DNA from: Pseudomonadota bacterium
GTDB taxonomy: Bacteria > Pseudomonadota > Gammaproteobacteria > Acidiferrobacterales > UBA6901
DNA: 60,775 bases
Assembly: GCA_027364845.1 (NCBI GenBank)
Contig: DAHXOO010000011.1
Location: 1 to 60,775 of the forward strand
Reading direction: 5' to 3'
Below are positions 49,422 to 58,701 of the stretch, one piece after another; position 1 is the first letter of the stretch; each line of letters opens with the position of its first letter. A program made the translations under genes and the position numbers. The notes under the pieces were generated by a model that was not told where the DNA came from, did not search any database, and saw only the letters and a list, made by a program, of their open reading frames with translations.

Positions 49422-49993
49422 TTTTTCACAGGGCGGAGGATTTCGCTTTGGCGCAGCCCGATCGTCCCGGTCGATACGGATCAACATCACGGGTTTGAGC
49501 CCGGATCCGGTTCGAACGAACATTGCCATCCTCGGTGTGCGACGACAGACCACTTGGGCTGGCCGGAGATGGCCTAGGAGCCGCTGCTTAAACGGGACTT
49601 TTAATTTTTAAATTTCCAATGAGCTGTGCGATTTTGCCTCCGCGAATGTCCGCAGTTGGGGTGCACTGAACTAGCGCCCTGGACTCCCCTTGTTACATCA
49701 GAGAATGATGTTCACACGACTGGAACTACTTCCTTTTCGCGCGCGGGCGGCGATAATCAGGCAGGTGTAGGGCGCCGTTGGTGCAAATCGCACCGCGGCC
49801 CGTCTCGCCGGGAGTCGTGCGCGTGGGCTACACTGTCGGCGATCAGCGCGGAAGCGCTTGCCCGGCGTCAGGTGAACAATGATCGGCTGCGGTGCGATCG
49901 GCCCGGTTGTTGCGAGTGACGACCGGCGTTATAAATTGCGAGTGGCAAGTTTCGGGGTCGTCCGGCACGGATCGGCCCGTCTGGGTGCAAGGC
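49422..49993. other. Intergenic region before the sensory operon
   Basis: 572 bases without a supported gene. An A+T-rich patch at about 49590-49615 is the only obvious compositional feature. No sigma54-type site is seen here, unlike downstream of the response regulator. Confidence 0.4.
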
Positions 49994-50833
49994 ATGTATC
50001 AGAAGGTCAGGCTGCCGCGGTCGGTTTTGCGTTGGCTGGCGGCAGCCGCGCTGATCGCCATCAGCAGCGCGGCTGCCGCTCGTCAGCCACATTACTATCG
50101 CTTCGGTGTGCTGCCGCTGCAGAGTCCGACCATGCTGGCGGGGATGTTTCTGCCGCTGACTGATGCCCTGCAGCAGGCGCTGCACCGGCCGGTGCAGTTC
50201 GTGACCGCGCCCAATTTCGCGGCTTTCATGCGCCGCGTTCGGCGCCGTGAGTACGATATTATCTACCTGAATCCGCTCTTGTATACCCGTGCCCGTCGCT
50301 GGGGCTACCACGTCATCGTCAAGGTCGCGGGCGAGCCATTCGCCGGAATCCTGGTCGTGCGTCGCGACAGCCCGATCCGCGCGCTGGGCGGAGAAACCCT
50401 GCCGCCGGGTCTCCGTATCGGTTTCCCGGATCCCAATGCCTACGCTGCCACCATCATGACGCGCCAGTACATGGAGGCGCGTGGCATTCACGTGAACCGC
50501 GACCTGAAAGTGAAATATTTCGGGTCGCAGGACTCGGCGCTGATGGCGGTGTATTACGGAATGGTCAACATGGCCGGTACCTGGATGCCGTCGCTGCGCT
50601 CCATGCCGCAACGTGTACAGCAGGCGCTGCGGGTGATCGCACAAACGCCCCCTCAGCCGCAGATGCCGATCGCGGTCCGCGACGACATGCCAGCACGTGA
50701 AGCCGGCAGGATCAGGAACCTGTTGACCCATTTGACGATGACCAGCAGCGGGCGTGCAGTGCTCAGGCATCTTGGATTCAAACGCGGCTTCGTAGTTGCG
50801 CACAACAATGAGTATGATGGTGTGAAGCCATGA
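49994..50833 (+). CDS. PhnD-like periplasmic binding protein
   Basis: 279 residues from ATG 49994, with a signal peptide (VLRWLAAAALIAISSAAAA). The body follows the PhnD/phosphate-phosphonate binding layout (RFGVLPLQSP, EYDIIYLNPLLYTRA, GRIGFPDPNAYAAT-like). No permease or ATPase is adjacent; instead a sensor kinase overlaps its stop by four bases. This favours a sensory role. The tetrathionate sensor TtrS uses a similar domain, so a sulfur oxyanion is a reasonable ligand guess. Confidence 0.87.
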   Translation: MYQKVRLPRSVLRWLAAAALIAISSAAAARQPHYYRFGVLPLQSPTMLAGMFLPLTDALQQALHRPVQFVTAPNFAAFMRRVRRREYDIIYLNPLLYTRARRWGYHVIVKVAGEPFAGILVVRRDSPIRALGGETLPPGLRIGFPDPNAYAATIMTRQYMEARGIHVNRDLKVKYFGSQDSALMAVYYGMVNMAGTWMPSLRSMPQRVQQALRVIAQTPPQPQMPIAVRDDMPAREAGRIRNLLTHLTMTSSGRAVLRHLGFKRGFVVAHNNEYDGVKP

Positions 50834-52269
50834 GTGTCATCGAAATCGTGCACAAGCACGCCTCCGCCGAGCCGCGGGCCCCGAGGCTGTCTTTTTTCCG
50901 CACGCTGCGCTTTCGGCTGGTGCTGTCGGTTGCGCTCGTGCACGCGGTGCTGATGGGGACGTTCGTCTGGTCGGCTGTGGACAAGCAGTCCGAGGCAATC
51001 CGTGCCGATCTCTACAGCCGGGCGCACTCCCTCATTACGCTTATGGCGGTGGCCAGCACTAACGCATTGCTGGCCGAGGACCTAGGTTCTCTGGCGGAAG
51101 TCACCGCGCGTGTGAAGCGCCAGCCCGATGTTACTGAAGGGGAGATAGTGGATGTGCGCGGCGACGTGCTGGCGAGTACCAACCTGCACCAGGTCGGCCA
51201 TCGTCTGCTCGAACCGTTGGTTGGTGCGACAGCACAAGGCCGCAACAGGCTGCGTCTGCACGAACAGATCCGGGTGGCCGGACAGCGCATCGGCACAGTG
51301 CTGCTCGACATGTCGACGCGCCATCTTCAGGCCGAGCTGACCGCCACCCGTGACGAAGGCCTGTTGTTCATCCTGCTGGCTCTGGTGGTGGGCAGCATTG
51401 CTGCGTGGGTGCTTTCGCTTCTGATCACGCGCAACCTGTATACGCTTATGGCGGCGGTGCACAAGATCGGCGGCGGCAATTTGGGGGTGCGGGTTGACCT
51501 CCATGCGCGCGACGAGGTGGGGCTACTCGGTGGGGCGTTCAACGCCATGGTGGAGTCGCTGCAGCGGATTTCCGAGCAGGTGCGCAGTGAACACGAGAAG
51601 CGCACCGACGCCGAGCGTCTGGCCTGCGTAGGCGAGCTGTCAGCCAGCATAGCCCATGAGATCCGCAACCCGCTGTCTGCCGTGATCAACTCGGTGAAGC
51701 TGCTCGACCGTTCCAACCTCCCGGTCACCGATCGTGCCCAGGCGATTGCGATCCTTAATACCGAGTCGCTGCGCCTGCAACGCATTCTGAACGACTTCCT
51801 CGACTTCGCGCGAATACGCGAGTCACGCCTCGTGGAGGACGATGTATGTGCCCTGATCGAGGAGGTCGCGGGTCTGATCCGCCAGCATCCGCAGGCAGCC
51901 TCAGTGCGGGTCGAAGTCCAGTGCGATGCGAGCCGTTGCCGGACGCGCCACGACCCCGACCAATTGCGTCAGGTGATCTGGAATCTGATGCTGAATTCGG
52001 TGCAGGCCATGCCCGAGGGCGGTGAGTTGCACGTCAGGGCCACACCCGCAGGACGCGTAGTGAAGTTCAGTTTCACCGACAATGGCTGCGGTATACCGGA
52101 CAGTCTGCTTGACAAAATTGTGCGACCATTCGTGACTGGGCGCAAGCACGGCACCGGTTTGGGGCTTTCTATCGCGCAGCGGATTCTGATGCAACACGGG
52201 ACCTCGCTCTCGATCGTCAGTCACGTGAACGTGGGCACCGAAGTGAGTTTTGAGCTGGGGGCTGCCTAA
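50830..52269 (+). CDS. Membrane sensor histidine kinase (NtrB-like)
   Basis: 479 residues: two transmembrane helices (about 29-50 and 175-200) flanking a periplasmic domain, then HAMP, the H-box SIAHEIRNPL (phosphorylated His near 278) and the ATPase domain with NLMLNSVQAM, DNGCGIPD and GTGLGLSIA. Likely phosphorylates the regulator encoded five bases downstream and is informed by the upstream binding protein. Confidence 0.95.
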   Translation: MSVIEIVHKHASAEPRAPRLSFFRTLRFRLVLSVALVHAVLMGTFVWSAVDKQSEAIRADLYSRAHSLITLMAVASTNALLAEDLGSLAEVTARVKRQPDVTEGEIVDVRGDVLASTNLHQVGHRLLEPLVGATAQGRNRLRLHEQIRVAGQRIGTVLLDMSTRHLQAELTATRDEGLLFILLALVVGSIAAWVLSLLITRNLYTLMAAVHKIGGGNLGVRVDLHARDEVGLLGGAFNAMVESLQRISEQVRSEHEKRTDAERLACVGELSASIAHEIRNPLSAVINSVKLLDRSNLPVTDRAQAIAILNTESLRLQRILNDFLDFARIRESRLVEDDVCALIEEVAGLIRQHPQAASVRVEVQCDASRCRTRHDPDQLRQVIWNLMLNSVQAMPEGGELHVRATPAGRVVKFSFTDNGCGIPDSLLDKIVRPFVTGRKHGTGLGLSIAQRILMQHGTSLSIVSHVNVGTEVSFELGAA

Positions 52270-52274
52270 ACCCA

Positions 52275-53609
<1,335 letters not shown>

Positions 53610-53730
53610 ATCAGTACGCTACAGTCGTGTTGCAAAATCGGCCAGCAGCCTGTCGATTTATTTGTCGTGCGCTTTCATAACAAACTGTTTTTACGGGAAA
53701 AATATATTCCTACTAATCCGGATCCATTAC

Positions 53731-53746
53731 TGGCATCAAAGTTGCT
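53731..53746 (+). promoter_or_regulatory. Sigma54 (-24/-12) promoter of the YeeE-TusA-DsrE-rhodanese operon
   Basis: TGGCATCAAAGTTGCT matches TGGCAC-N5-TTGCW with GG and GC at the exact spacing; only the sixth base differs. It is 71 bases upstream of the first gene. Two GTCGTG repeats at 53624 and 53664, 40 bases apart, are possible activator sites. Confidence 0.85.
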
Positions 53747-53816
53747 CTATGGCAACCTAGCGAGCGGGGCAAGCCCGTGACCCGCAAAGTTGGCCACTGC
53801 ACCGGAGAGAGACTGC

Positions 53817-54311
53817 ATGGATCTGTTCAAGAAGACCCTCGATCCGATTATCGCGCTTGCCATCATTGCGTTGCTTGACGTGTTCCTGTTTGTGATCGTC
53901 GGTGCCTGGACTGTGGGCGGCGGCGAGACCATGCTCGCTGGCTTGGCCGCAAAATACGTGCTCGGTGCGAAGACCCTGGAACGCATTCCGTTCTGGACTC
54001 TTGTGTTCACGCCGACATGGGCCTACTGGAAGATCTACATCAGCCTGGGCATGGGTTTTGGTTCATTCGTGGCAGCGGTACTCAGCAAAGAATTCTATTG
54101 GCGTGTTCCGCGCCATCTCTCGGAGTGGGTAATGATCACCATCGGCGGCCTGCTGATGGGCATAGGCATTCGACTTTCCTTCGTATGCAACGTAAGCACG
54201 TTTTTCGGTCTGACCCCCGAAATGAACCTCGGCGGGTATCTCGCTGTGAGCGGTATCGTGGCGGGGGCCTGGGTTGGCAGCTGGATCTACAAGAGGGTTC
54301 TGGAGGCGTGA
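53817..54311 (+). CDS. YeeE/YedE-family membrane protein, first half
   Basis: 164 residues from ATG 53817 (GGAGAGAG upstream). About four hydrophobic helices, with the conserved family Cys in RLSFVCNVSTFFG. YeeE/YedE proteins such as TsuA import thiosulfate using conserved cysteines. Here the usual single polypeptide is split over two genes, four bases apart. Confidence 0.9.
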   Translation: MDLFKKTLDPIIALAIIALLDVFLFVIVGAWTVGGGETMLAGLAAKYVLGAKTLERIPFWTLVFTPTWAYWKIYISLGMGFGSFVAAVLSKEFYWRVPRHLSEWVMITIGGLLMGIGIRLSFVCNVSTFFGLTPEMNLGGYLAVSGIVAGAWVGSWIYKRVLEA

Positions 54312-54315
54312 GCAC

Positions 54316-55032
54316 ATGATTACGGTGACAGGCCAATGCGTCGCGGCGTTCATTTTCGGCTCTACGGTGGGCTTGCTGGTGCAACGCTCGCGCTGGTGCA
54401 ACACGGCGGCGCTGCGTGACGCGATGCTGTTCAAGAGCTACCGCAACACCAAGGCGCTGCTGGTGGCGATGATGATACTCACGCTCGGTTTCACCGGCTT
54501 CATCAGTGTCGGCAACGGCAACCCCATGCGCTTCGATGTCGGACTCAATCAGTTCGTCGGCTTGTTTCTGTTTGGCATCGGCATGGTGCTGGCGGGTGCC
54601 TGCACAGTGTCTTCCTGGGTCAAGACCGGAGAGGGCAACATCGGGGCGCTATGGGCACTGTTGTTTTTGATCATAGGGTTGTTTGTATCCTCGTTGCTGT
54701 GGTCGTTCACATACTGGCCTCCGGCCGCGGCGACCATGACTGGGCAGCCTAACCTAGCTGGACTGCAATTCGGTTTTGCCGACGCCCTGACACTGCAACA
54801 GAAGACTGGAATCCCGGCGATCGTGTTCGGTCTGATCCAGTTCGCTGCGCTGCTTGCCCTGTACCGCCTGATCCTGCGCAAGGAACTGGTGATGCAGACC
54901 GCGCGCGGACAGCTTAATCCGCAGGTGGCCAGATCGGCGCCGGAAGTGAGCCCGGCCATGCCGGAACCGGCGATTGGCGTTGCAATGGCCGGCAGCGCAG
55001 GCGCAAGTGGCTCTTACCAAGAGGAGGTATGA
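54316..55032 (+). CDS. YeeE/YedE-family membrane protein, second half
   Basis: 238 residues from ATG 54316 after GGAGG. About six hydrophobic helices, with Cys in QRSRWCNTAALRD and LAGACTVSSWV, equivalent to the transport-path cysteines of TsuA. A C-terminal tail of about 45 residues is Ala/Pro-rich. Presumably pairs with the first half to form the transporter. Confidence 0.9.
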   Translation: MITVTGQCVAAFIFGSTVGLLVQRSRWCNTAALRDAMLFKSYRNTKALLVAMMILTLGFTGFISVGNGNPMRFDVGLNQFVGLFLFGIGMVLAGACTVSSWVKTGEGNIGALWALLFLIIGLFVSSLLWSFTYWPPAAATMTGQPNLAGLQFGFADALTLQQKTGIPAIVFGLIQFAALLALYRLILRKELVMQTARGQLNPQVARSAPEVSPAMPEPAIGVAMAGSAGASGSYQEEV

Positions 55033-55035
55033 AAC

Positions 55036-55341
55036 ATGGGTCTGTTCGGCAGTAGGAAGACCGAGGAACCGAGCGCGCAGGCGACTGGCAAAATCACGCT
55101 TGGTGGTGAGCTTTATACCGTGAGTCAGGTGGTGGATGTCTTGGGCGACTCCTGCCCGCGGCCGCAGCTCTTGACAAAAAAGGCGCTCAGCAAGGCGGCG
55201 TCGGGGGCGGTGATCGAGATCATGGTCGACAATCCGACTTCGATGGAAGCGATCCCGACCATGATGCTGGAACTCAACGGTTCGCATCTCGGCACGCTCA
55301 AGGTGGAGCGCTACTGGCGCGTGTTCGTGCGCAAGAACTAG
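55036..55341 (+). CDS. tusA: TusA-family sulfur carrier
   Basis: 101 residues. The CPRP motif (GDSCPRPQLLTKKAL) carries the sulfur-binding Cys. A ~20-residue hydrophilic N-terminal extension precedes the fold. Cytoplasmic; directly follows the YeeE/YedE halves, so it is well placed to accept imported sulfane sulfur. Confidence 0.93.
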   Translation: MGLFGSRKTEEPSAQATGKITLGGELYTVSQVVDVLGDSCPRPQLLTKKALSKAASGAVIEIMVDNPTSMEAIPTMMLELNGSHLGTLKVERYWRVFVRKN

Positions 55342-55350
55342 GAGGCTACG

Positions 55351-55590
55351 ATGCCCAGGGGTCAGATACAGATGATGATCATCGCGCTCGTGGCCATTAC
55401 CGCCACCGTGGGTGCGTTCGTCTATCTGCTCGCGCGACCACCCGCGTACCTGCGTGCCACACGCGACTGGGTCCCGTACTTTACGCCGCCGGTGATCAAC
55501 CCGGTGGATGGAAAGCCGCTCAACGTGAACACACTGGTGCGCGATTACAAGGGCGCCGCCGGCCCCGGTGCGGCCGCCGGGGTCGATTGA
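55351..55590 (+). CDS. Small single-pass membrane protein (79 aa)
   Basis: One transmembrane helix (MMIIALVAITATVGAFVYLL, about 8-27) followed by a Pro-rich polar tail that is probably periplasmic. No Cys. Good spacing inside the operon (nine bases after tusA, GGAGG upstream). No family recognised. Confidence 0.75.
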   Translation: MPRGQIQMMIIALVAITATVGAFVYLLARPPAYLRATRDWVPYFTPPVINPVDGKPLNVNTLVRDYKGAAGPGAAAGVD

Positions 55591-55616
55591 CCTAGCCACA
55601 ACATCAGGAGGCAATT

Positions 55617-55709
55617 ATGGATCTGGACCTGCAAACCTGGCTGCAGATCATCATGTTCGTGGTCATGTTCTACATCCTGTACGTCGCGTTGACGAAGGAT
55701 GTCTTCTGA
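55617..55709 (+). CDS. 30-residue membrane micropeptide
   Basis: MDLDLQTWLQII... encodes 30 residues, nearly all a single hydrophobic helix ending in TKDVF. AGGAGG lies at ideal spacing before ATG 55617, and the next gene's ribosome-binding site follows its stop directly. The size recalls CydX- or CcoQ-like accessory subunits. It is too short to be found by usual gene callers. Confidence 0.75.
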   Translation: MDLDLQTWLQIIMFVVMFYILYVALTKDVF

Positions 55710-55720
55710 CGGAGGTAGCG

Positions 55721-55996
55721 ATGAACGCAAGACAGATTTTGCTGTACTGCGTCGTCTGTCTGGTGGTGACGTTCGCCGTGCTGGCAGTGCTTTTCCGGTA
55801 TGCCGCGGTGTCGCCGCAGATGCTGGCGCACGCCCAGACGGCGCAGCCCATGGCGACGTTTCCGGCAATCGATCTGGGCAGTACTTATGGCACGGTATCG
55901 ATGACCGACCTGGTCGGCTACTATTTGCAGCACCCGCCCAAGGCGGCGCCGGCTGGCAGTGCTATCTCAGCGCCAACCCATATCGGAGGCTGCTGA
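55721..55996 (+). CDS. Small membrane-anchored protein with C-terminal Gly-Gly-Cys (91 aa)
   Basis: GGAGG precedes ATG 55721. A basic start and one transmembrane helix (about 7-27) are followed by a ~60-residue Pro/Ala-rich, probably periplasmic tail ending THIGGC. A terminal Cys on a flexible Gly-rich arm is reminiscent of SoxY (GGCGG), which carries thiosulfate-derived sulfur. That likeness is inference; the GGAGGC bases also serve as ribosome-binding site for the next gene. Confidence 0.75.
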   Translation: MNARQILLYCVVCLVVTFAVLAVLFRYAAVSPQMLAHAQTAQPMATFPAIDLGSTYGTVSMTDLVGYYLQHPPKAAPAGSAISAPTHIGGC

Positions 55997-56001
55997 CCGC
56001 C

Positions 56002-56982
56002 ATGTTGCGATGGCTCGCGTTTGCTCTGGCGATGTTGCTGGCCGGAAGCACCGCAGTAGCGGCGCCGCGCGCGCGCGACTTTTTCTATCTGGCCCGTCCC
56101 GGCGATCCGCGTGTTCGCAGTGCCGTAGTGGTCGATACTCGGCCGCTCGCAGCGTGCACCGCTCGCTCGCTGCCGGAAGCCCGCTGTCTGTCGCCGCGGG
56201 AGTTCCTGGGACCACACTGGCGGCTGGCAAGCTTCCGCGACATTGTCTGGGTGTTGGGTGCGGCCGGTCTTTCCGGCCGGGAGACTGTCCTGGTCGCGGG
56301 TGATGACGCGATGCGGCGCGATTTTGTGGCGGGTCTGCTGTACCTCGCGGGACAGGCCCGAGTGGCGGTGCTCACGGCGCCGCTCACTCCGCTGCTGGCT
56401 ACCCGGCCTGGGGCGCCGGGCATACCGCGCGGGATGTTCCGCAATCCTGTGTACCAGGGTCAGCCGCGTGCACGACTGATCGTCCTGCGCGAGGAGCTGG
56501 AGCAGGCGCTGCGTGGGCCGCGTCCGCCTTACCTGCTCGACGGGCGCAGCCTGTCGGCTTATTGGGGCCGGCGCATCCGTGCTTTGCGCGGCGGGCACTT
56601 GCCCGGCGCACAACCGCTGCCGATGGCGGCGCTGCGGCTTGCCGTGACGCGGCACTACGCCGACCTGTCCGGCGTGCCCTCGGCCGTGGCCTACTCAAAC
56701 AACGCCTACGATTCAATTGCCTATTTCACGCTGCTGCGTGCCGGCGCGGGCTTCGATGCCAGAGTCTATCCAGGCGGCTGGGAGGACTGGGCGAATCACA
56801 CCGCTTTGCCGGTCGATGCCGAAACTTATTACGAGCGGCGACGCATGGTACCGCAGATACCCGCATCAACGAGGCCGGCGGTCGGCGCGATTTCGCCCGA
56901 CAGCGGCAAAGCCATCATGCCGGTGCTTGCGGGTTTGGTACTCGCCATCGCCGGCTATTACCTTGGGAGGCGACGCGCATGA
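56002..56982 (+). CDS. Degenerate rhodanese-like protein, membrane-anchored
   Basis: 326 residues from ATG 56002. A signal peptide (WLAFALAMLLAGSTAVAA), two rhodanese-like domains (DTRPLAACT; LLDGRSLSAYWGRR, GHLPGAQPLP, YPGGWEDW) and a C-terminal helix (IMPVLAGLVLAIAGYYLGRRRA) for anchoring. At the active loop, where Cys is expected, it reads YSNNAYDS, so Ser replaces the sulfur-carrying Cys. It may bind but not transfer sulfur. Confidence 0.88.
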   Translation: MLRWLAFALAMLLAGSTAVAAPRARDFFYLARPGDPRVRSAVVVDTRPLAACTARSLPEARCLSPREFLGPHWRLASFRDIVWVLGAAGLSGRETVLVAGDDAMRRDFVAGLLYLAGQARVAVLTAPLTPLLATRPGAPGIPRGMFRNPVYQGQPRARLIVLREELEQALRGPRPPYLLDGRSLSAYWGRRIRALRGGHLPGAQPLPMAALRLAVTRHYADLSGVPSAVAYSNNAYDSIAYFTLLRAGAGFDARVYPGGWEDWANHTALPVDAETYYERRRMVPQIPASTRPAVGAISPDSGKAIMPVLAGLVLAIAGYYLGRRRA

Positions 56983-57272
56983 CCGATCTGATGTTTCTCG
57001 TCTCACGGCCGGACGCAGGCGCGACGTTGGCTGCGCTGATGCGGGCCTGCCGGCGGCGAGGTACTAGCTGGGCATGTTTTTTCACCAACGAAGGTGTGCG
57101 AACCTTGACTGACCGCGAGGTGCTCGAGCTGCTGGCATGCGCGTCGAAGTCCGTGGCCTGCGAGCATTCATGGACACGCTATATGGGTAATGAAAGGTGC
57201 CCGGTGGACCTCGGCAGTCAGACGGGCAACAGTGCTCTGGCGGCGGAAGCGGTTAAGATCATCAGTCTGTAG
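56979..57272 (+). CDS. DsrE-like small protein 1 (97 aa)
   Basis: Overlaps the preceding stop by four bases. An N-terminal strand MTDLMFLVSRP, then a helix and a WACFFTNEGV strand, as in the DsrE/TusD fold, with several Cys (near 33, 53, 60, 73) and the C-terminal VKIISL. The DsrE/F/H family moves sulfur between carriers in the cytoplasm. The assignment rests on pattern and context rather than a strong motif. Confidence 0.6.
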   Translation: MTDLMFLVSRPDAGATLAALMRACRRRGTSWACFFTNEGVRTLTDREVLELLACASKSVACEHSWTRYMGNERCPVDLGSQTGNSALAAEAVKIISL

Positions 57273-57281
57273 GAGCTGGGA

Positions 57282-57557
57282 ATGCAAAAGCGCAAATCCA
57301 TTTTATTGTTGGCGCGCGCGGACCACGCGGAGGCCATGCGTGTCGCGGCCGGCCTGACCATCTTCGGGCACCAGGTGCGGCTGGTGTTTATGACCGCACC
57401 AGTGGCGGAGACACCGGAAAATGTGCGTCATGCGGAGTTGCTGGAGCTGTCGGATATCCAACCGGAGACGACGGTCTCTGGACAGGAGTTGCCGCACGTC
57501 GGTGCGGCGGCATTGTCCCTGGCCATGATCAAGTCCGATGCAGTCATCAGTCTGTAG
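57282..57557 (+). CDS. DsrE/DsrF-like small protein 2 (91 aa)
   Basis: KSILLLARADHAEAMRVAAGLTIFGHQVRLVFM is a clear strand-helix-strand of the DsrE fold (shown here as two pieces: KSILLLARADHAEA and GLTIFGHQVRLVFM). No cysteine is present. The end SDAVISL matches its two neighbours. It could be the DsrF-like, non-sulfur-binding partner. Confidence 0.7.
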   Translation: MQKRKSILLLARADHAEAMRVAAGLTIFGHQVRLVFMTAPVAETPENVRHAELLELSDIQPETTVSGQELPHVGAAALSLAMIKSDAVISL

Positions 57558-57565
57558 GAGGAGGC

Positions 57566-57751
57566 ATGAATATCACGGTGCTGAATACAGGTTTGTTTCC
57601 GGACAGGGAAACGATGGAAGGAGCGCTGTCCGAGCTTGAGGCATTTCACAGCGTTTGCCGTTGCGATGCGACGCGGACGCTGATGTCCGATGAACAGTGG
57701 AATCAGGTGCTGGACGCAATGTTGACGTCCGATGTGGTAGTTACTCTTTAA
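57566..57751 (+). CDS. DsrH/TusB-like small protein 3 (61 aa)
   Basis: Short, beginning MNITVLNTGLFP, with HSVCRC in the middle and ending in SDVVVTL. The order after two DsrE-like genes, the small size and the shared end suggest a DsrH/TusB-like third subunit. GGAGG precedes the ATG. Confidence is limited by length. Confidence 0.6.
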   Translation: MNITVLNTGLFPDRETMEGALSELEAFHSVCRCDATRTLMSDEQWNQVLDAMLTSDVVVTL

Positions 57752-57769
57752 ACGAGGAAAGGAGAAGTT

Positions 57770-58696
57770 ATGATGAAAAGTCCATTATTGTGTGGAATCG
57801 CACTGTTGGCCACCGGGGCTGCCTATGCCTCGCCCTCGGTCCCGCCGTTGGTGGATGCCGGCTGGGTGGCGACGCACGCGTGCAAGTCAGGCGTGGTACT
57901 GCTCGACATCCGAAACCCGATAGGCGGGGGCGGAGATCTGACCTCATATCTGCGTGGCCATATCCCGTGTGCAGTGTACAGCAACTATGCGAGCGGCGGT
58001 TGGCGCATCGCCGTTAACGGCGCGCCTGGACTGGTACCGGCCGTGCCAGCACTGGAGAAGCTGATTGGTGGCCTGGGAATCGGCAATAAGGCACGCGTGG
58101 TCATCTATTCCGCCGGCACCAACGCGACCGACATGGGTGGTGCGGCGCGCGTGTTCTGGACCTTCAAGTACCTGGGCGACAACAACGTATCGATCCTGAA
58201 TGGTGGCTACTCCGCCTATGTGGCCGGGAAGCATCCGGTCCAGGCGGGCTTCAACAAGCCCAATCCGGCGAATTTCGATGCGCATCCGCGTCCGGAGCTC
58301 CTCGCCAATGAACAGGACGTTCAACGTGCCGTTAAAAGTGGCATTGCGCTGGTGGATAACCGGCCGTCGGCCCAATACCTGGGGATCAACCGTACGAACG
58401 TGGTCGTGCGTGATGGCACCATTCCGGGTGCCCACAACTTGCCCGAGAACTGGATTACCAGCAACGACGGTGGCACATTCCGTTCGACCCAGAAGCTGCG
58501 GGCCCTGTATAAAGTTGCTGGTGTACCTACAAAAGGCAAGCAAATTACGTTCTGCAACACGGGTCACTGGGCCGCACTTGGCTGGTTCACGAGCTATGAG
58601 TTGCTCGGCAACAAACAGTCCCGGATGTACGCCGGCTCCATGTCGCAGTGGTCGCGCAATTCCGCGCTACCGGTCGTGCAGAAGGTACGCGACTGA
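57770..58696 (+). CDS. Periplasmic two-domain rhodanese
   Basis: 308 residues; AAAGGAGAAG precedes ATG 57770 (57773 also possible). A signal peptide (LLCGIALLATGAAYA) is followed by two rhodanese domains, the second with DNRPSAQYL, GTIPGAHNLPENW and the active loop FCNTGHWAALGWF, where the catalytic Cys is retained. It would handle thiosulfate or polysulfide in the periplasm and is the likely active partner of the Ser-containing paralogue at 56002. Confidence 0.93.
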   Translation: MMKSPLLCGIALLATGAAYASPSVPPLVDAGWVATHACKSGVVLLDIRNPIGGGGDLTSYLRGHIPCAVYSNYASGGWRIAVNGAPGLVPAVPALEKLIGGLGIGNKARVVIYSAGTNATDMGGAARVFWTFKYLGDNNVSILNGGYSAYVAGKHPVQAGFNKPNPANFDAHPRPELLANEQDVQRAVKSGIALVDNRPSAQYLGINRTNVVVRDGTIPGAHNLPENWITSNDGGTFRSTQKLRALYKVAGVPTKGKQITFCNTGHWAALGWFTSYELLGNKQSRMYAGSMSQWSRNSALPVVQKVRD

Positions 58697-58701
58697 CGCC
58701 G

